A DNA stretch of 64,000 nt, taken from the NCBI GenBank assembly GCA_029553955.1, contig JAKPJZ010000074.1, positions 1-64,000 of the forward strand, in the 5' to 3' direction. Below are positions 32,555 through 40,691 of the stretch, one piece after another. Source of the stretch: Chloroflexota bacterium (GTDB lineage: Bacteria > Chloroflexota > Anaerolineae > SpSt-313). The notes below the pieces were generated by a model. That model saw nothing but the letters and a program-made list of their open reading frames with translations. It was not told the DNA's origin and searched no databases. Positions within the stretch are counted from its first letter, which is position 1. Each line of letters opens with the position of its first letter. The position numbers were made by a program, and so were the translations under genes.

Positions 32555-34465
32555 GTGACAGGCGAGCGCTGCGGCAGCGGCAACTTGACGGTGCAAGCGG
32601 CCCTGCGCGACGGTACGGCGCGGCTGGCCGAGGCCGGCGTCGAGGAGGCCCGGCTCGACGCTGAGGTGCTGCTGGCGCACGCGCTGGGCGTGGGCCGTGC
32701 CTATCTCTTCGCCCATCCGGAGCGCTGTCTCTCGCCCGAGGAGGCCGCGGCCTGGCAGGGCATGCTCGAGCGGCGGCGGCAGCGTGAGCCGGTGGCCTAT
32801 ATCGTGGGCACGAAAGAGTTCTACGACCTGGAGTTGGCCGTCGACCGCCGCGTGCTCGTGCCGCGGCCAGAGACGGAGATGATCGTCGAGCGGGTGCTCG
32901 AGTTCGCCGCCGAGCACCCGGTGCGCACCGTGTGGGATGTGGGCACCGGCTCGGGCGCCCTGGCGCTGGCCCTGGCGCAGCACCTGCCGCAGGCGCACGT
33001 GGTCGGCAGCGACGTCAGCCCCGAAGCATTGCAGGTGGCAGCCGAGAACCGGCGACGCCTGGGGCTGGAGGGCCGCGTGGAACTGGTCGAGAGCGACCTG
33101 CTGGCCGAGGCGCGCGGCCCCATCGATGTGGTGGTCGCCAACCCACCCTACCTGCCCAGCGACGAGTACCGCGCGGCCATGCCAGAGGTCTCGCAATACG
33201 AGCCGCGGCTGGCGCTCGATGGCGGCCCGACCGGCCTCGACGCCGTGGCCCGGCTGCTGGCGCAGGCGGCGGCGCTCAGGCCGCAGCCGGCGCTGCTGCT
33301 CGTCGAGATCGGCGCCGAGCAGGGGCCTGAGGCAGTGGCGCTGGCGCGCGAGCATTTTCCTCAGCGACCGGTGGCGCTGCGCCGCGACCTGGCCGGGCTC
33401 GACCGCGTGGTGGAAGTGAGCCCATCCCTCCGCTCCCCTTCTCCCATCCGAGGCAGAGGGGCAGACGGGGCGACGGCTCTTCCCTCTCCCTCGGAGGGAG
33501 AGGGCGGGGGTGAGGGTGAAGCGCGGCACGAGAGGCCAGATGGCCACGGCGGCGATCCGTTTCAGGCCCGGCCAAGCGCTCGCCACGGCGCGCAATCGCC
33601 CCTCACCCTAACCCTCTCCCCTGCGGGGGAGAGGGGACAGGCTCACCTCTACGAGAACCCCCGCCGTCCACCGCTCCCTCCTTGTCTCTTCTCCCCTGCG
33701 GGGGAGAGGGGACGGGCTCACCTCCACGAGAACCCCTGCCGTCCACCGCTCCCTCCTTGTCTCTTCTCCCCTGCGGGGGAGAGGGGACAGGCTCACCTCC
33801 GCTCTCCCTCTCCTCCCCGGGGGATGGGGGGAGTGGAGGGCGTCACCTGGGTGCTGCCGGCGCAGGACCCCGCGGCCATCGCGCTGGTGGCCGAAGCGCT
33901 GCGGCGTGGCGAGATAGCCGCATTCCCGACCGATACGGTCTATGGGGTGGGCGCGGCGGTGTGCCACGAAGCTGCGGTGCGGGCGCTCTACGAGATCAAG
34001 GGGCGGCCCGAGGCCAAGGCCATTCCGCTGCTGCTGGCCGGCGCGGCTGACCTCGAGGGGGTGGCAACGGCGGTGCCGGCGGTGGCGGCGCGGCTGATGG
34101 CGCGCTATTGGCCCGGCCCGCTGACATTGGTGCTGCCGGCGCGGCCCGAACTGCCGGCCGAGGTGCGCGCTGGGATGACGGTGGCCGTGCGCGTGCCCGA
34201 CCACGAGGCGGCGCGGGCGCTGATCGAGGCTGTGGGCGCACCGCTGGCGACGACGAGCGCCAACCGCTCGGGCGCGCCCGCGGCGTTGACGGCCCGCGAC
34301 GTGCTGGCGCAACTGGGCAGGCGGCTGCGCTGGGTGCTCGACGGTGGGCCGAGCCCCGGCGGGCAGGCTTCGAGCGTCGTCGACGTCACCGCGGAGCCTC
34401 CGGCGATCTGTCGCCATGGCGCCATCCCCGATGAGGCGCTGCAGCCGCTGTTGGGGGATCGTTAG
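32555..34465 (+). CDS. prmC: Fused PrmC glutamine methyltransferase and Sua5/YrdC threonylcarbamoyl-AMP synthase, repeat-derived linker
   Basis: 636 codons, GTG start. Residues 1-287 are PrmC, which N5-methylates the GGQ glutamine of release factors: WDVGTGSGALALAL (SAM binding) and VVANPPYLP (NPPY catalytic motif). Residues about 430-636 are Sua5/YrdC (tRNA t6A formation): GEIAAFPTDTVYGVGAAV, KGRPEAKAIPLLL and TTSANRSGAPA. The two genes normally stand apart; here residues 288-429 are an uninterrupted frame through three copies of a 75-bp intergenic-type repeat (25 residues each, with SPAGERG) and further CTCTCCCT/GGGAGAGG palindromes. Either the frame is a true fusion or sua5 has an internal start near 33827 (ATGGGG) and the readthrough is fortuitous. 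Confidence 0.88.
   Translation: MTGERCGSGNLTVQAALRDGTARLAEAGVEEARLDAEVLLAHALGVGRAYLFAHPERCLSPEEAAAWQGMLERRRQREPVAYIVGTKEFYDLELAVDRRVLVPRPETEMIVERVLEFAAEHPVRTVWDVGTGSGALALALAQHLPQAHVVGSDVSPEALQVAAENRRRLGLEGRVELVESDLLAEARGPIDVVVANPPYLPSDEYRAAMPEVSQYEPRLALDGGPTGLDAVARLLAQAAALRPQPALLLVEIGAEQGPEAVALAREHFPQRPVALRRDLAGLDRVVEVSPSLRSPSPIRGRGADGATALPSPSEGEGGGEGEARHERPDGHGGDPFQARPSARHGAQSPLTLTLSPAGERGQAHLYENPRRPPLPPCLFSPAGERGRAHLHENPCRPPLPPCLFSPAGERGQAHLRSPSPPRGMGGVEGVTWVLPAQDPAAIALVAEALRRGEIAAFPTDTVYGVGAAVCHEAAVRALYEIKGRPEAKAIPLLLAGAADLEGVATAVPAVAARLMARYWPGPLTLVLPARPELPAEVRAGMTVAVRVPDHEAARALIEAVGAPLATTSANRSGAPAALTARDVLAQLGRRLRWVLDGGPSPGGQASSVVDVTAEPPAICRHGAIPDEALQPLLGDR
33618..33842. repeat. Tandem 75-bp repeats with CTCCCCTGCGGGGGAGAG palindrome
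   Basis: Units begin at 33618, 33693 and 33768; units one and two differ at only a few positions and the third is partial. Each carries the palindrome CCCCTGCGGGGGAGAGGGGA. A related CTCTCCCTCGGAGGGAGAGGG hairpin lies at 33482-33504. Because 75 is divisible by three, the reading frame is kept. Confidence 0.85.
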
Positions 34466-34496
34466 CAGCCGGCCGCGACGGATGGATCAGCAGATC

Positions 34497-34605
34497 TGAC
34501 AGGTCTCCACAGACCTGTCAGGTCTGTCCACCGAGTTCAGATCAGTCACCCATGCCCGATTGGGCATAACGTAGCACGAAAACGCCCACAAGGGGCTAGG
34601 CTACG
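34497..34605. repeat. GACAGGTCT inverted repeat and 25-bp repeat between prmC-sua5 and tatA
   Basis: GATCTGACAGGTCTCC-ACA-GACCTGTCAGGTC (about 34497-34531) is an inverted repeat with the same core as 3385-3430. At 34581-34605 is the inverted partner of 31256-31280. The region lies between convergent genes and could terminate both. Confidence 0.75.
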
Positions 34606-34626
34606 GCGCCCCGCCGCATTTTCAGA

Positions 34627-34818
34627 CTAGGCCTTGTGGCCTTCAGTCGTGCTTTCGGGGGCCTCTTCCGGCTCTTCGGCGTCGCTCAGGCCCTTCTTAA
34701 AGTCGCGGATGCCACGGCCCAGCGCACTGCCCACCTCGGGCAGCTTGCCCACGCCGAAGACGATGACGACGATAAGCAGGATGAGGATGAGCTCTGGCGC
34801 GCCCAACTTGAACGGCAT
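34627..34818 (-). CDS. tatA: Twin-arginine translocase subunit TatA/E
   Basis: 63 residues: one membrane helix (LILILLIVVIVFGVGKLPEVG) with the FGxxKLPE hinge, an amphipathic helix (GRGIRDFKKGLSDAE) and an acidic tail. Forms the Tat pore for folded proteins. AAGGAGG upstream of the ATG. Relevant to the Tat-signal FtsZ homologue at 59466-60539. TatC is not in the window. Confidence 0.96.
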   Translation of the reverse strand: MPFKLGAPELILILLIVVIVFGVGKLPEVGSALGRGIRDFKKGLSDAEEPEEAPESTTEGHKA

Positions 34819-34868
34819 ACGGATCCTCCTTGGTCAGCCGCAGACTATTGACGCGTGCGGGCTGGCCC

Positions 34869-34896
34869 ATTATAGCACAGCCGGCCGGGGAATCAA
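34869..34896 (-). promoter_or_regulatory. Promoter of tatA
   Basis: On the minus strand TTGATT (34896-34891), 16-bp spacer, TATAAT (34874-34869). Leader to the ATG about 45 nt. Confidence 0.7.
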
Positions 34897-34918
34897 GAAC
34901 GGCTGCGAGAAAGATAAC

Positions 34919-34947
34919 TTGCCAAGCGGGCGAGAGGATGATAAACT
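34919..34947 (+). promoter_or_regulatory. Promoter of dnaX-ybaB-recR
   Basis: TTGCCA at 34919-34924, 17-bp spacer, TAAACT at 34942-34947, divergent from the tatA promoter. Confidence 0.55.
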
Positions 34948-34995
34948 GTCACCGAGGTGTCGCGGCTCGTTGCAGAGATGGGAGCAGAGTGGGCC

Positions 34996-36651
34996 ATGAG
35001 CGGGCAAGCGCTGTATCGCCGCTGGCGTTCGCAGACCTTTGACGAGATTGTCGCCCAGGAGCACGTCACGCGCACGCTGCAGAATGCGCTGCGCGCCGGC
35101 AGGGTGGCCCATGCCTATCTCTTCACCGGGCCGCGGGGCACCGGCAAAACCTCGACAGCGCGCATCCTGGCCAAGGCAGCTAACTGCCTGGCCGAGCCGG
35201 CCGAACGGCCGTGCAACCGCTGCGCCCGCTGCCAGGCGGTCAGCGAGGGGCGCGACCTGGACCTGATCGAGATCGACGCCGCCTCGAACCGTGGCATCGA
35301 CGAGATCCGCGAGCTGCGCGACAAGATTGCCTTTGCGCCCAACGAGGGGCGCTACAAGGTGTACGTCGTCGACGAAGTGCATATGCTGACGACCGAGGCC
35401 TTCAACGCCCTGCTCAAGACCCTCGAAGAGCCCCCGAGCCACGTCATCTTTGTCCTGGCGACGACCGAGCCGCAGCGCATCCCGGCGACCATCCTCTCGC
35501 GCTGCCAGCGCTTCGATTTTCGCCGCGTGCCGCTCGCCGGCCTCTGTGGCAAGCTGGAGCGCATCTGCCAGGTCGAGGGGATCGGCGTGCAGCCTGGGGT
35601 GCTCGAGGCCATTGCACGGCGGGCGAGTGGCTCGTTCCGCGACGCCGAGAGCCTGCTGGATCAGCTCGCGGCCTATGGCGACGCCGAGATCACGCTGGAG
35701 CGCGTGCAGGAGCTGTTGGGGGGCGTGTCGGCGCAGGCCGTGGCCGACTTGGTGGATGCCTGGCTCGCGGCCGACCTGGGCGCGGGCTTGCACCAGATCA
35801 ATGCCCTGGTCGACGGCGGCACCGATGCCCGCCAACTGCACCTGGAGATGATCGAATACCTGCGCAGCCTGCTCGTGTTGCAGGCGGGAGGCGACGGCGC
35901 GCTGGCCGGCGCGAGCCCCGAGGCGCTGGTGCGCATGCGCAGCCAACTGGCGGGCCTTGGCCTGGGTCGCCTGGTCGAGGGCCTGCGCATCCTGAGCCAG
36001 AGCGAGCCGGTGGCGCGGGGCGACGTGCGGCCGCAGTTGCCGCTGGAGCTGGCCTTTGCCCAGGCGGCGCTTGTGGGCACGGCGCGCGACGAGGCGCGGC
36101 CAGCCGCCCCTGCGGCAGCGCCCGCGGCGGCGCCGGCTCGCCGCGCGGAGAGCCCGACCCGCCCGGCAGCGGCGGCAGCTGTGGGGGGGCGCCCACGCCG
36201 GGGCGATGCCCCTCGCCCGGATGCGGTCGCGCAGAGCGCGCCGGCCCCTGTGGCGGCGGGCAGCGCGCCCTCGCTTGAGCGCCTGAAGGAGCGCTGGCCC
36301 GAGGTGCTGCAGGCGCTGCGCGCCAGAAGCAGGACGCTCGAAGCCGTCTTGCGCTCGGGCCGGCCGTGCGAGGTGGCGGGCGGCCGGGTGGTGCTGCAGA
36401 TGGAGGCGACCTTCCACCGCGACCGCGTCATGGAGGAGAAGAACCGCCAACTGCTGCAGGACGTCCTGGCCAGCTTTCTGGGCGCGCCCTGCCAGGTCGA
36501 GTGCGTGTTGGCTGGGCAGCGCAAGCCGGCTGCGGGCGGCGAGCATCCCATCGTGTACGAGGACCCGATGGTGCGGCACGCTGTGCAGGAGCTGGGCGCC
36601 AAGGTGGCCGGCATCGAGCCCGACGATGAGGCCAAGACGGGGACGGAATAG
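34996..36651 (+). CDS. dnaX: DNA polymerase III subunit gamma/tau
   Basis: Clamp-loader ATPase, 551 residues from the ATG at 34996. N-terminal ALYRRWRSQTFDEIVAQEHV, Walker A GPRGTGKTSTARILAKAAN, zinc module CLAEPAERPCNRCARC, Walker B VYVVDEVHMLTTEAFNALLK, and sensor 1 VLATTEPQRIPATILSRCQRF. Domain III follows, then an Ala/Pro/Arg-rich linker and a C-terminal tau-like domain with KERWPEVLQALRARSRTLEAVL. A GTG at 34957 is an alternative start. Usual dnaX-ybaB-recR order follows. Confidence 0.96.
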   Translation: MSGQALYRRWRSQTFDEIVAQEHVTRTLQNALRAGRVAHAYLFTGPRGTGKTSTARILAKAANCLAEPAERPCNRCARCQAVSEGRDLDLIEIDAASNRGIDEIRELRDKIAFAPNEGRYKVYVVDEVHMLTTEAFNALLKTLEEPPSHVIFVLATTEPQRIPATILSRCQRFDFRRVPLAGLCGKLERICQVEGIGVQPGVLEAIARRASGSFRDAESLLDQLAAYGDAEITLERVQELLGGVSAQAVADLVDAWLAADLGAGLHQINALVDGGTDARQLHLEMIEYLRSLLVLQAGGDGALAGASPEALVRMRSQLAGLGLGRLVEGLRILSQSEPVARGDVRPQLPLELAFAQAALVGTARDEARPAAPAAAPAAAPARRAESPTRPAAAAAVGGRPRRGDAPRPDAVAQSAPAPVAAGSAPSLERLKERWPEVLQALRARSRTLEAVLRSGRPCEVAGGRVVLQMEATFHRDRVMEEKNRQLLQDVLASFLGAPCQVECVLAGQRKPAAGGEHPIVYEDPMVRHAVQELGAKVAGIEPDDEAKTGTE

Positions 36652-36654
36652 CAT

Positions 36655-36745
36655 ATGGCATATGGCTTATGGCGTATGGCGGGTTTCTGAGTGGCGGGCG
36701 ATCGCCAATCATCTGCCATAGGCCATACGCCAGCAGCCACTCGCT
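36655..36745. repeat. TATGGC heptamer inverted array
   Basis: CATATGGCATATGGCTTATGGCGTATGG, a run of 7-bp TATGGCN units, is mirrored by GCCATAGGCCATACGCCAGC. A related run is at 10600-10640 near the M55 peptidase start. Fills the dnaX-ybaB spacer. Confidence 0.7.
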
Positions 36746-36766
36746 CGTGTTGTAGGAGGAAGTATC

Positions 36767-37117
36767 GTGGGTAGTAAAGGCAAGGGCGGCCGCTTCCGCA
36801 TGCCGGGCATGCCGGCGGCGCCGGGGATGCGCCAGATCGAGGAGCTGCAGAACCAGCTCATGGCGGCGCAGGAGGCGCTGGGCGAAGAAACCGTGACGGC
36901 GACGGTCGGGGGCGGCGCCGTGTCGGTGACGATGAACGGGCATCAGGAGCTCAAGGCGATCAAGATCGATCCGGCCGTGGTGGACCCGGAGGATGTGGAG
37001 ATGCTGCAGGACCTCCTGGTCGCGGCGTTCAATGAAGCATTGGCCCAGTCGCGCAAGCTGGTCGAGGCGCGCATGGCGCCGCTGACCGGCGGCTTGAACA
37101 TCCCGGGGTTGTTCTAA
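36767..37117 (+). CDS. Nucleoid-associated protein YbaB/EbfC
   Basis: 116-residue DNA-binding protein starting at GTG with GGAGGAAG upstream. The family body MRQIEELQNQLMAAQEALGEETVTATVGGGAVSVTMNG is evident, with a Gly/Lys-rich N-terminal extension. Its stop overlaps the recR start (TAATG). Sits between dnaX and recR as in most bacteria. Confidence 0.95.
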   Translation: MGSKGKGGRFRMPGMPAAPGMRQIEELQNQLMAAQEALGEETVTATVGGGAVSVTMNGHQELKAIKIDPAVVDPEDVEMLQDLLVAAFNEALAQSRKLVEARMAPLTGGLNIPGLF

Positions 37118-37716
37118 TGTCTTTGACTCCTGGACCCGTGGGGCGGCTGATCGAGGAGCTGAGCCGGCTGCCCGGCATCGGCCCCAAGACGGCCTCACGG
37201 CTGACCTTCTTTATGCTGCGTGCGCCCGAGACGCAGGTGCTGGCCCTGGCCGACGCCATTCGGGGCCTGCGCGAGGGCACGGTGTTCTGCAGCACCTGCT
37301 TCAACATCGCCGAGCAGGACCCCTGCCCGGTCTGCAGCAACGCCGAGCGCGACCGCGGCGTGATCTGCGTGGTCGAAGAGCCGCTCGACGTGCTGGCCAT
37401 CGAGCGCACGCGGCGCTTCAAGGGCCTCTACCATGTGCTGCACGGCGCGCTGTCGCCGGTCGACGGCATCGGCCCCGACGAGCTCAAGATGCGCGAGCTC
37501 GTCGAGCGCGTGCGCGCCGGCGGCGTGCGCGAGGTGCTCATGGCTACCAACCCTACTATGGAGGGCGACGCCACGGCCATGTACCTGGCCAGGCAACTGG
37601 CGCCGCTTGGCGTGCGCGTCACGCGGCTGGCTATGGGCCTGCCCGTCGGGGGCGACCTGGAGTATGCCGACGAGATCACGCTCGGCGAGGCGCTCGAAGG
37701 CCGCCGCGACGTATAG
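37117..37716 (+). CDS. recR: Recombination mediator RecR
   Basis: 199 residues. N-terminal helix-hairpin-helix RLPGIGPKTASRLTFFML, C4 zinc finger CSTCFNIAEQDPCPVCSN, Toprim domain starting VICVVEEPLDVLAIER, and the C-terminal Walker B-like segment RLAMGLPVGGDLEYADEITL. Loads RecA with RecO at gaps. Confidence 0.97.
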   Translation: MSLTPGPVGRLIEELSRLPGIGPKTASRLTFFMLRAPETQVLALADAIRGLREGTVFCSTCFNIAEQDPCPVCSNAERDRGVICVVEEPLDVLAIERTRRFKGLYHVLHGALSPVDGIGPDELKMRELVERVRAGGVREVLMATNPTMEGDATAMYLARQLAPLGVRVTRLAMGLPVGGDLEYADEITLGEALEGRRDV

Positions 37717-37823
37717 ACCGATTCACCGCAAAGGCGCCTTGGCGGTGAACGCTACCCGATGGCCCTCAGCTTGCTGTGCGCATGGTGGGCGGCATGTCCA
37801 GTGCGCGCGGGGAGAAGTGGACC

Positions 37824-38033
37824 ATGCAGGATGAGGACCTCCAGGAGGATATTGCGACCCAGACTGTGCTGGCGACGATTGCCGCGTACCTGCGGGCGGC
37901 GGCTGAGGAAGTGGAGGCCGTGGCCCGCACCGACTATACGCCGCTGACCAAGGCCGACAAGGTCGGCGCCGTGCTCGAGGAGCTGGGTGACAGCCTCGAA
38001 CGCTGCATCGATTGGTTCCCTCGCTCGGGATGA
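37824..38033 (+). CDS. Small hypothetical protein
   Basis: 69 residues, MQDEDLQEDIATQTVLATIAAYL..., acidic and helical, ending CIDWFPRSG. No family recognised. A GGGGAGAAG site precedes the ATG at 37824; an earlier in-frame ATG at 37776 is possible. The stop codon lies directly against the left arm of an 89-bp palindrome. Confidence 0.6.
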   Translation: MQDEDLQEDIATQTVLATIAAYLRAAAEEVEAVARTDYTPLTKADKVGAVLEELGDSLERCIDWFPRSG

Positions 38034-38036
38034 ATC

Positions 38037-38125
38037 TCACCGCAGAGGCGCAGAGGACGCAGAGGTTGTAGGGGCGAGGTGACCTCGCCCCTACAACCTC
38101 TGCGTCCTCTGCGCCTCTGCGGTGA
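38037..38125. repeat. 89-bp perfect palindrome (ACCGCAGAGGCGCAGAGG family)
   Basis: Two exactly complementary 44-bp arms around a single central G at 38081. The left arm starts TCACCGCAGAGGCGCAGAGG and ends TAGGGGCGAGGT. A decayed relative is at 43490-43580. It lies between converging genes (small ORF and lipoprotein). Confidence 0.9.
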
Positions 38126-38138
38126 ATGACTTCCACTC

Positions 38139-38765
38139 TCAGAACTGGACCTCGTTCGAGCGCCCGAGCGCGCGGTCAAAGACATAGCCGCGCACCTTGA
38201 CGGGCGCGCCCTCCATAAAGGCCCCGAACGTGACATCGACATAATGGCCGGGCGGCAGTGCTGGCATGCGCTCGAAGCCCTGGTGGCAGGTGTAGAGCGA
38301 CTGGCCTGACGGCGTGACGAAGCAAGCGTACCAGTCGCGCATCTCCTGGCTCGAGCGGTTGTAGATGCGCAGCGTGGCGGTGAGCAGGATGACCTGGCGC
38401 CCCTCATCGAGCGGGCCGCAGCCACGGCCGTGGTCATCCATGCCTGGGGGCCGGCCCGAGGGCGCGTACTCGTAGGCGCGCGTGTGGATGGCAATCTGGC
38501 TCGTGACCTCCGGGGGCACCCACACGGGCCCGGCCACTACCGCGAGGGGCGTGGCGCTGGGGGTGGGCGTGGCGCTTGGCGTGACGCCGGGCGCGGGCGT
38601 GGTCGCCGTGGCCGAGGGTGCGGGCATCGCCGTCGCGGCGGGCGTGTCGCCGGCGCTGGGGCCGGCCACGGTTGCTGCAGCCTGGGGCGCCGGCGTGGCC
38701 GCAAGCCGCGCGCAGCCCACGAGCGCGAGGCAGAGGATCATGGTGGCGATGAGGTCTCTATTCAT
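38139..38765 (-). CDS. Lipoprotein of unknown function
   Basis: 208 residues. Signal peptide MNRDLIATMILCLALVGC with a lipobox ending at C18, then a long Ala/Thr/Pro low-complexity spacer (about 20-80) typical of surface-anchored proteins, then a globular domain with four cysteines (RGCGPLDEGR, WYACFVTP, YTCHQGFE) and beta-rich ILLTATLRIYNRSSQEM. The globular part resembles extracellular beta-sandwich DUFs, with no assignment possible. AGGAGGG precedes the ATG. Confidence 0.75.
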   Translation of the reverse strand: MNRDLIATMILCLALVGCARLAATPAPQAAATVAGPSAGDTPAATAMPAPSATATTPAPGVTPSATPTPSATPLAVVAGPVWVPPEVTSQIAIHTRAYEYAPSGRPPGMDDHGRGCGPLDEGRQVILLTATLRIYNRSSQEMRDWYACFVTPSGQSLYTCHQGFERMPALPPGHYVDVTFGAFMEGAPVKVRGYVFDRALGRSNEVQF

Positions 38766-38948
38766 AGACCCTCCTTGAGACGATTATCCACAGACAGCGC
38801 ACACCTGTCAAAACATGCTTCGCGTCCCCTTGGCGTCTTTGCGCCTTTGCGGTGAATCGTCCCCCGGTCGCTTGCATAGGCAGCCAAGTTGTGGTACGTT
38901 AGTTGCCCAAAAGCCTAATATTGTGCCACCCCCGCCGGAGGTGCCGAC

Positions 38949-40514
38949 GTGCTGGCAAAAGTGCTGAGCTGCGCCGTCGTCGGGCTCGAAGGAGCCCTGG
39001 TCCAGGTCGAAGTGGATCACCACGTCCGGGGTATCACCGCCTTGACCCTCGTCGGCCTGCCCGATGCTGCCGTCAAGGAGTCGATGGACCGCGTGCGCAC
39101 GGCGATCAGGAACGCCGGTGCGCGCTTCCCTGGTCACCGCGTCACCATCAACCTCGCCCCCGCCGATCTGCGCAAAGAAGGCCCCGCCTACGACCTGCCG
39201 ATCGCTATCGGCTGCCTGCTCGCCTCGGGGCAGATCATCGCCGACGTGTCGGACTCGCTCTTTGTGGGCGAGCTCTCGCTCGACAGCTCGGTGCGGCACA
39301 CCAATGGCGTGCTGTCGATGGTGGCCACGGCGCGCGAGCGCGGGCTGCGCACCGTCTACGTTTCGGAGCAGGACGCGCCCGAGGCCGCGCTCATCCCGGG
39401 GCTGACGGTGATCCCCGTGCCGCACCTGAGCGCGCTCATGGCACACCTCAACGGGCTGGAGGCCATCGCGCCCTACGAGCACCGCCTCGACGGCGAAGCG
39501 CTCAGCCAGGCCGCCTATGCTACCGACTTTGCCGTCATCAAGGGCCAGGAGCACTGCAAGCGCGCGCTCGAGGTCGCCGCGGCCGGGGGCCACTGCGTGC
39601 TGCTCGCCGGGCCGCCGGGCGCGGGCAAGACGCTCCTGGCACGCGCGGTGCCCTCGATCATGCCGAGCCTCTCCATCGAAGAGGCGCTCGAGATCACCAA
39701 GATCTACTCCGTCTCGGGGCTGCTGCCGCCCGACACGCCGCTCATCGTGCAGCGGCCCTTCCGCGCGCCGCACCACACCATCTCGCACGCCGGGCTGGTG
39801 GGCGGCGGGCACTGGCCGCGGCCGGGCGAGGTCTCGTTGGCGCACCGCGGCGTGCTCTTTCTCGACGAGCTGCCCGAGTTCGGCACGCGCGTGCTCGAGG
39901 TCATGCGCCAGCCGCTCGAAGACAAGGTCGTCACCATCTCGCGCGCCCAGGGCACGCTCACCTTCCCTGCCAACTTCATGCTCGTCGCGGCCATGAACCC
40001 CTGCCCCTGCGGCTACTACGGCGACGCAACCCACGAGTGCACCTGCTCCATGGTGATGGTCAACCGCTACCAGCACCGCATCTCCGGCCCCCTGCTCGAC
40101 CGCATCGACATCCACCTCGACGTGCCGCGGGTGGAGTACGACAAGCTCACCGACGACCGGCTCGGCGAGCCCTCGGCCGCCGTACGCGCGCGCGTCGAGA
40201 AAGCACGCCAGGTGCAGCACGCCCGCTTCGGCGGCGCGACGGAACACGAAACACGCAACACGACCCGGCAGCGCAGGGCGATCCGTGTGCTCTGCAACGC
40301 CGACATGGGGCCGGGCGAAGTGCGCGAGCACTGCCGGCTCGACGATGCCGGCAAGACGCTGCTGCGCGCGGCGGTGCAGCAGTTGGGCATGAGTGCGCGG
40401 GCGTTCACGAGGATATTAAAGCTGGCGCGCACGATTGCGGACTTGGAAGGTGTCGACGATATCAAGACGCACCATCTGGCGGAGGCGCTGCAGTATCGGC
40501 CGCGTCGAACATAG
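38949..40514 (+). CDS. comM: ComM/YifB-type Mg-chelatase-like AAA+ ATPase
   Basis: 521 residues. N-terminal ChlI/lon-protease-like domain (LSCAVVGLEGALVQVEVD), Walker A GPPGAGKTLLARAVPS near residue 222, Walker B LFLDELPEFG, the NPCPCGYYGD motif with Cys residues, and a C-terminal helical domain (SARAFTRILKLARTIADLEG). Known as a branch-migration helicase for integrating transformed DNA. GTG start. The repeat array of the next locus starts at its stop codon. Confidence 0.95.
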   Translation: MLAKVLSCAVVGLEGALVQVEVDHHVRGITALTLVGLPDAAVKESMDRVRTAIRNAGARFPGHRVTINLAPADLRKEGPAYDLPIAIGCLLASGQIIADVSDSLFVGELSLDSSVRHTNGVLSMVATARERGLRTVYVSEQDAPEAALIPGLTVIPVPHLSALMAHLNGLEAIAPYEHRLDGEALSQAAYATDFAVIKGQEHCKRALEVAAAGGHCVLLAGPPGAGKTLLARAVPSIMPSLSIEEALEITKIYSVSGLLPPDTPLIVQRPFRAPHHTISHAGLVGGGHWPRPGEVSLAHRGVLFLDELPEFGTRVLEVMRQPLEDKVVTISRAQGTLTFPANFMLVAAMNPCPCGYYGDATHECTCSMVMVNRYQHRISGPLLDRIDIHLDVPRVEYDKLTDDRLGEPSAAVRARVEKARQVQHARFGGATEHETRNTTRQRRAIRVLCNADMGPGEVREHCRLDDAGKTLLRAAVQQLGMSARAFTRILKLARTIADLEGVDDIKTHHLAEALQYRPRRT

Positions 40515-40690
40515 GGCGCGAAAGGGCGCGAAAGGGCACGAAAGGGCGCGAAAGGGCACGAAAGAGGCGCGAAAGGGCGCGAAAGGGCACGAAAGAGGCG
40601 CGACAGCACACGAAAGGGGGGACGGGCGCGAAAGACACGAAAAGACGCGAAAGATCACGAAACGCGAAAGGGCACGAAAGGGGGACCACG
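40515..40690. repeat. Left array of GGGCGCGAAA/GGGCACGAAA units
   Basis: About sixteen degenerate 8-14-bp units with phrase GGGCRCGAAA run unbroken from the comM stop to just before the GxxExxY ATG. The complementary array follows the gene at 41120-41280. Confidence 0.9.
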
Positions 40691-40691
40691 C

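Noticed and set aside
38784-38792. TTATCCACA DnaA box suggesting oriC
   Set aside because: Only one box, no AT-rich unwinding region, and no dnaA or dnaN gene in the window, although parAB and rpmH suggest the origin may not be far.
40515-40690. CRISPR array
   Set aside because: The units are 8-14 bp, directly adjacent and degenerate, with no spacers of constant length and no cas gene near.
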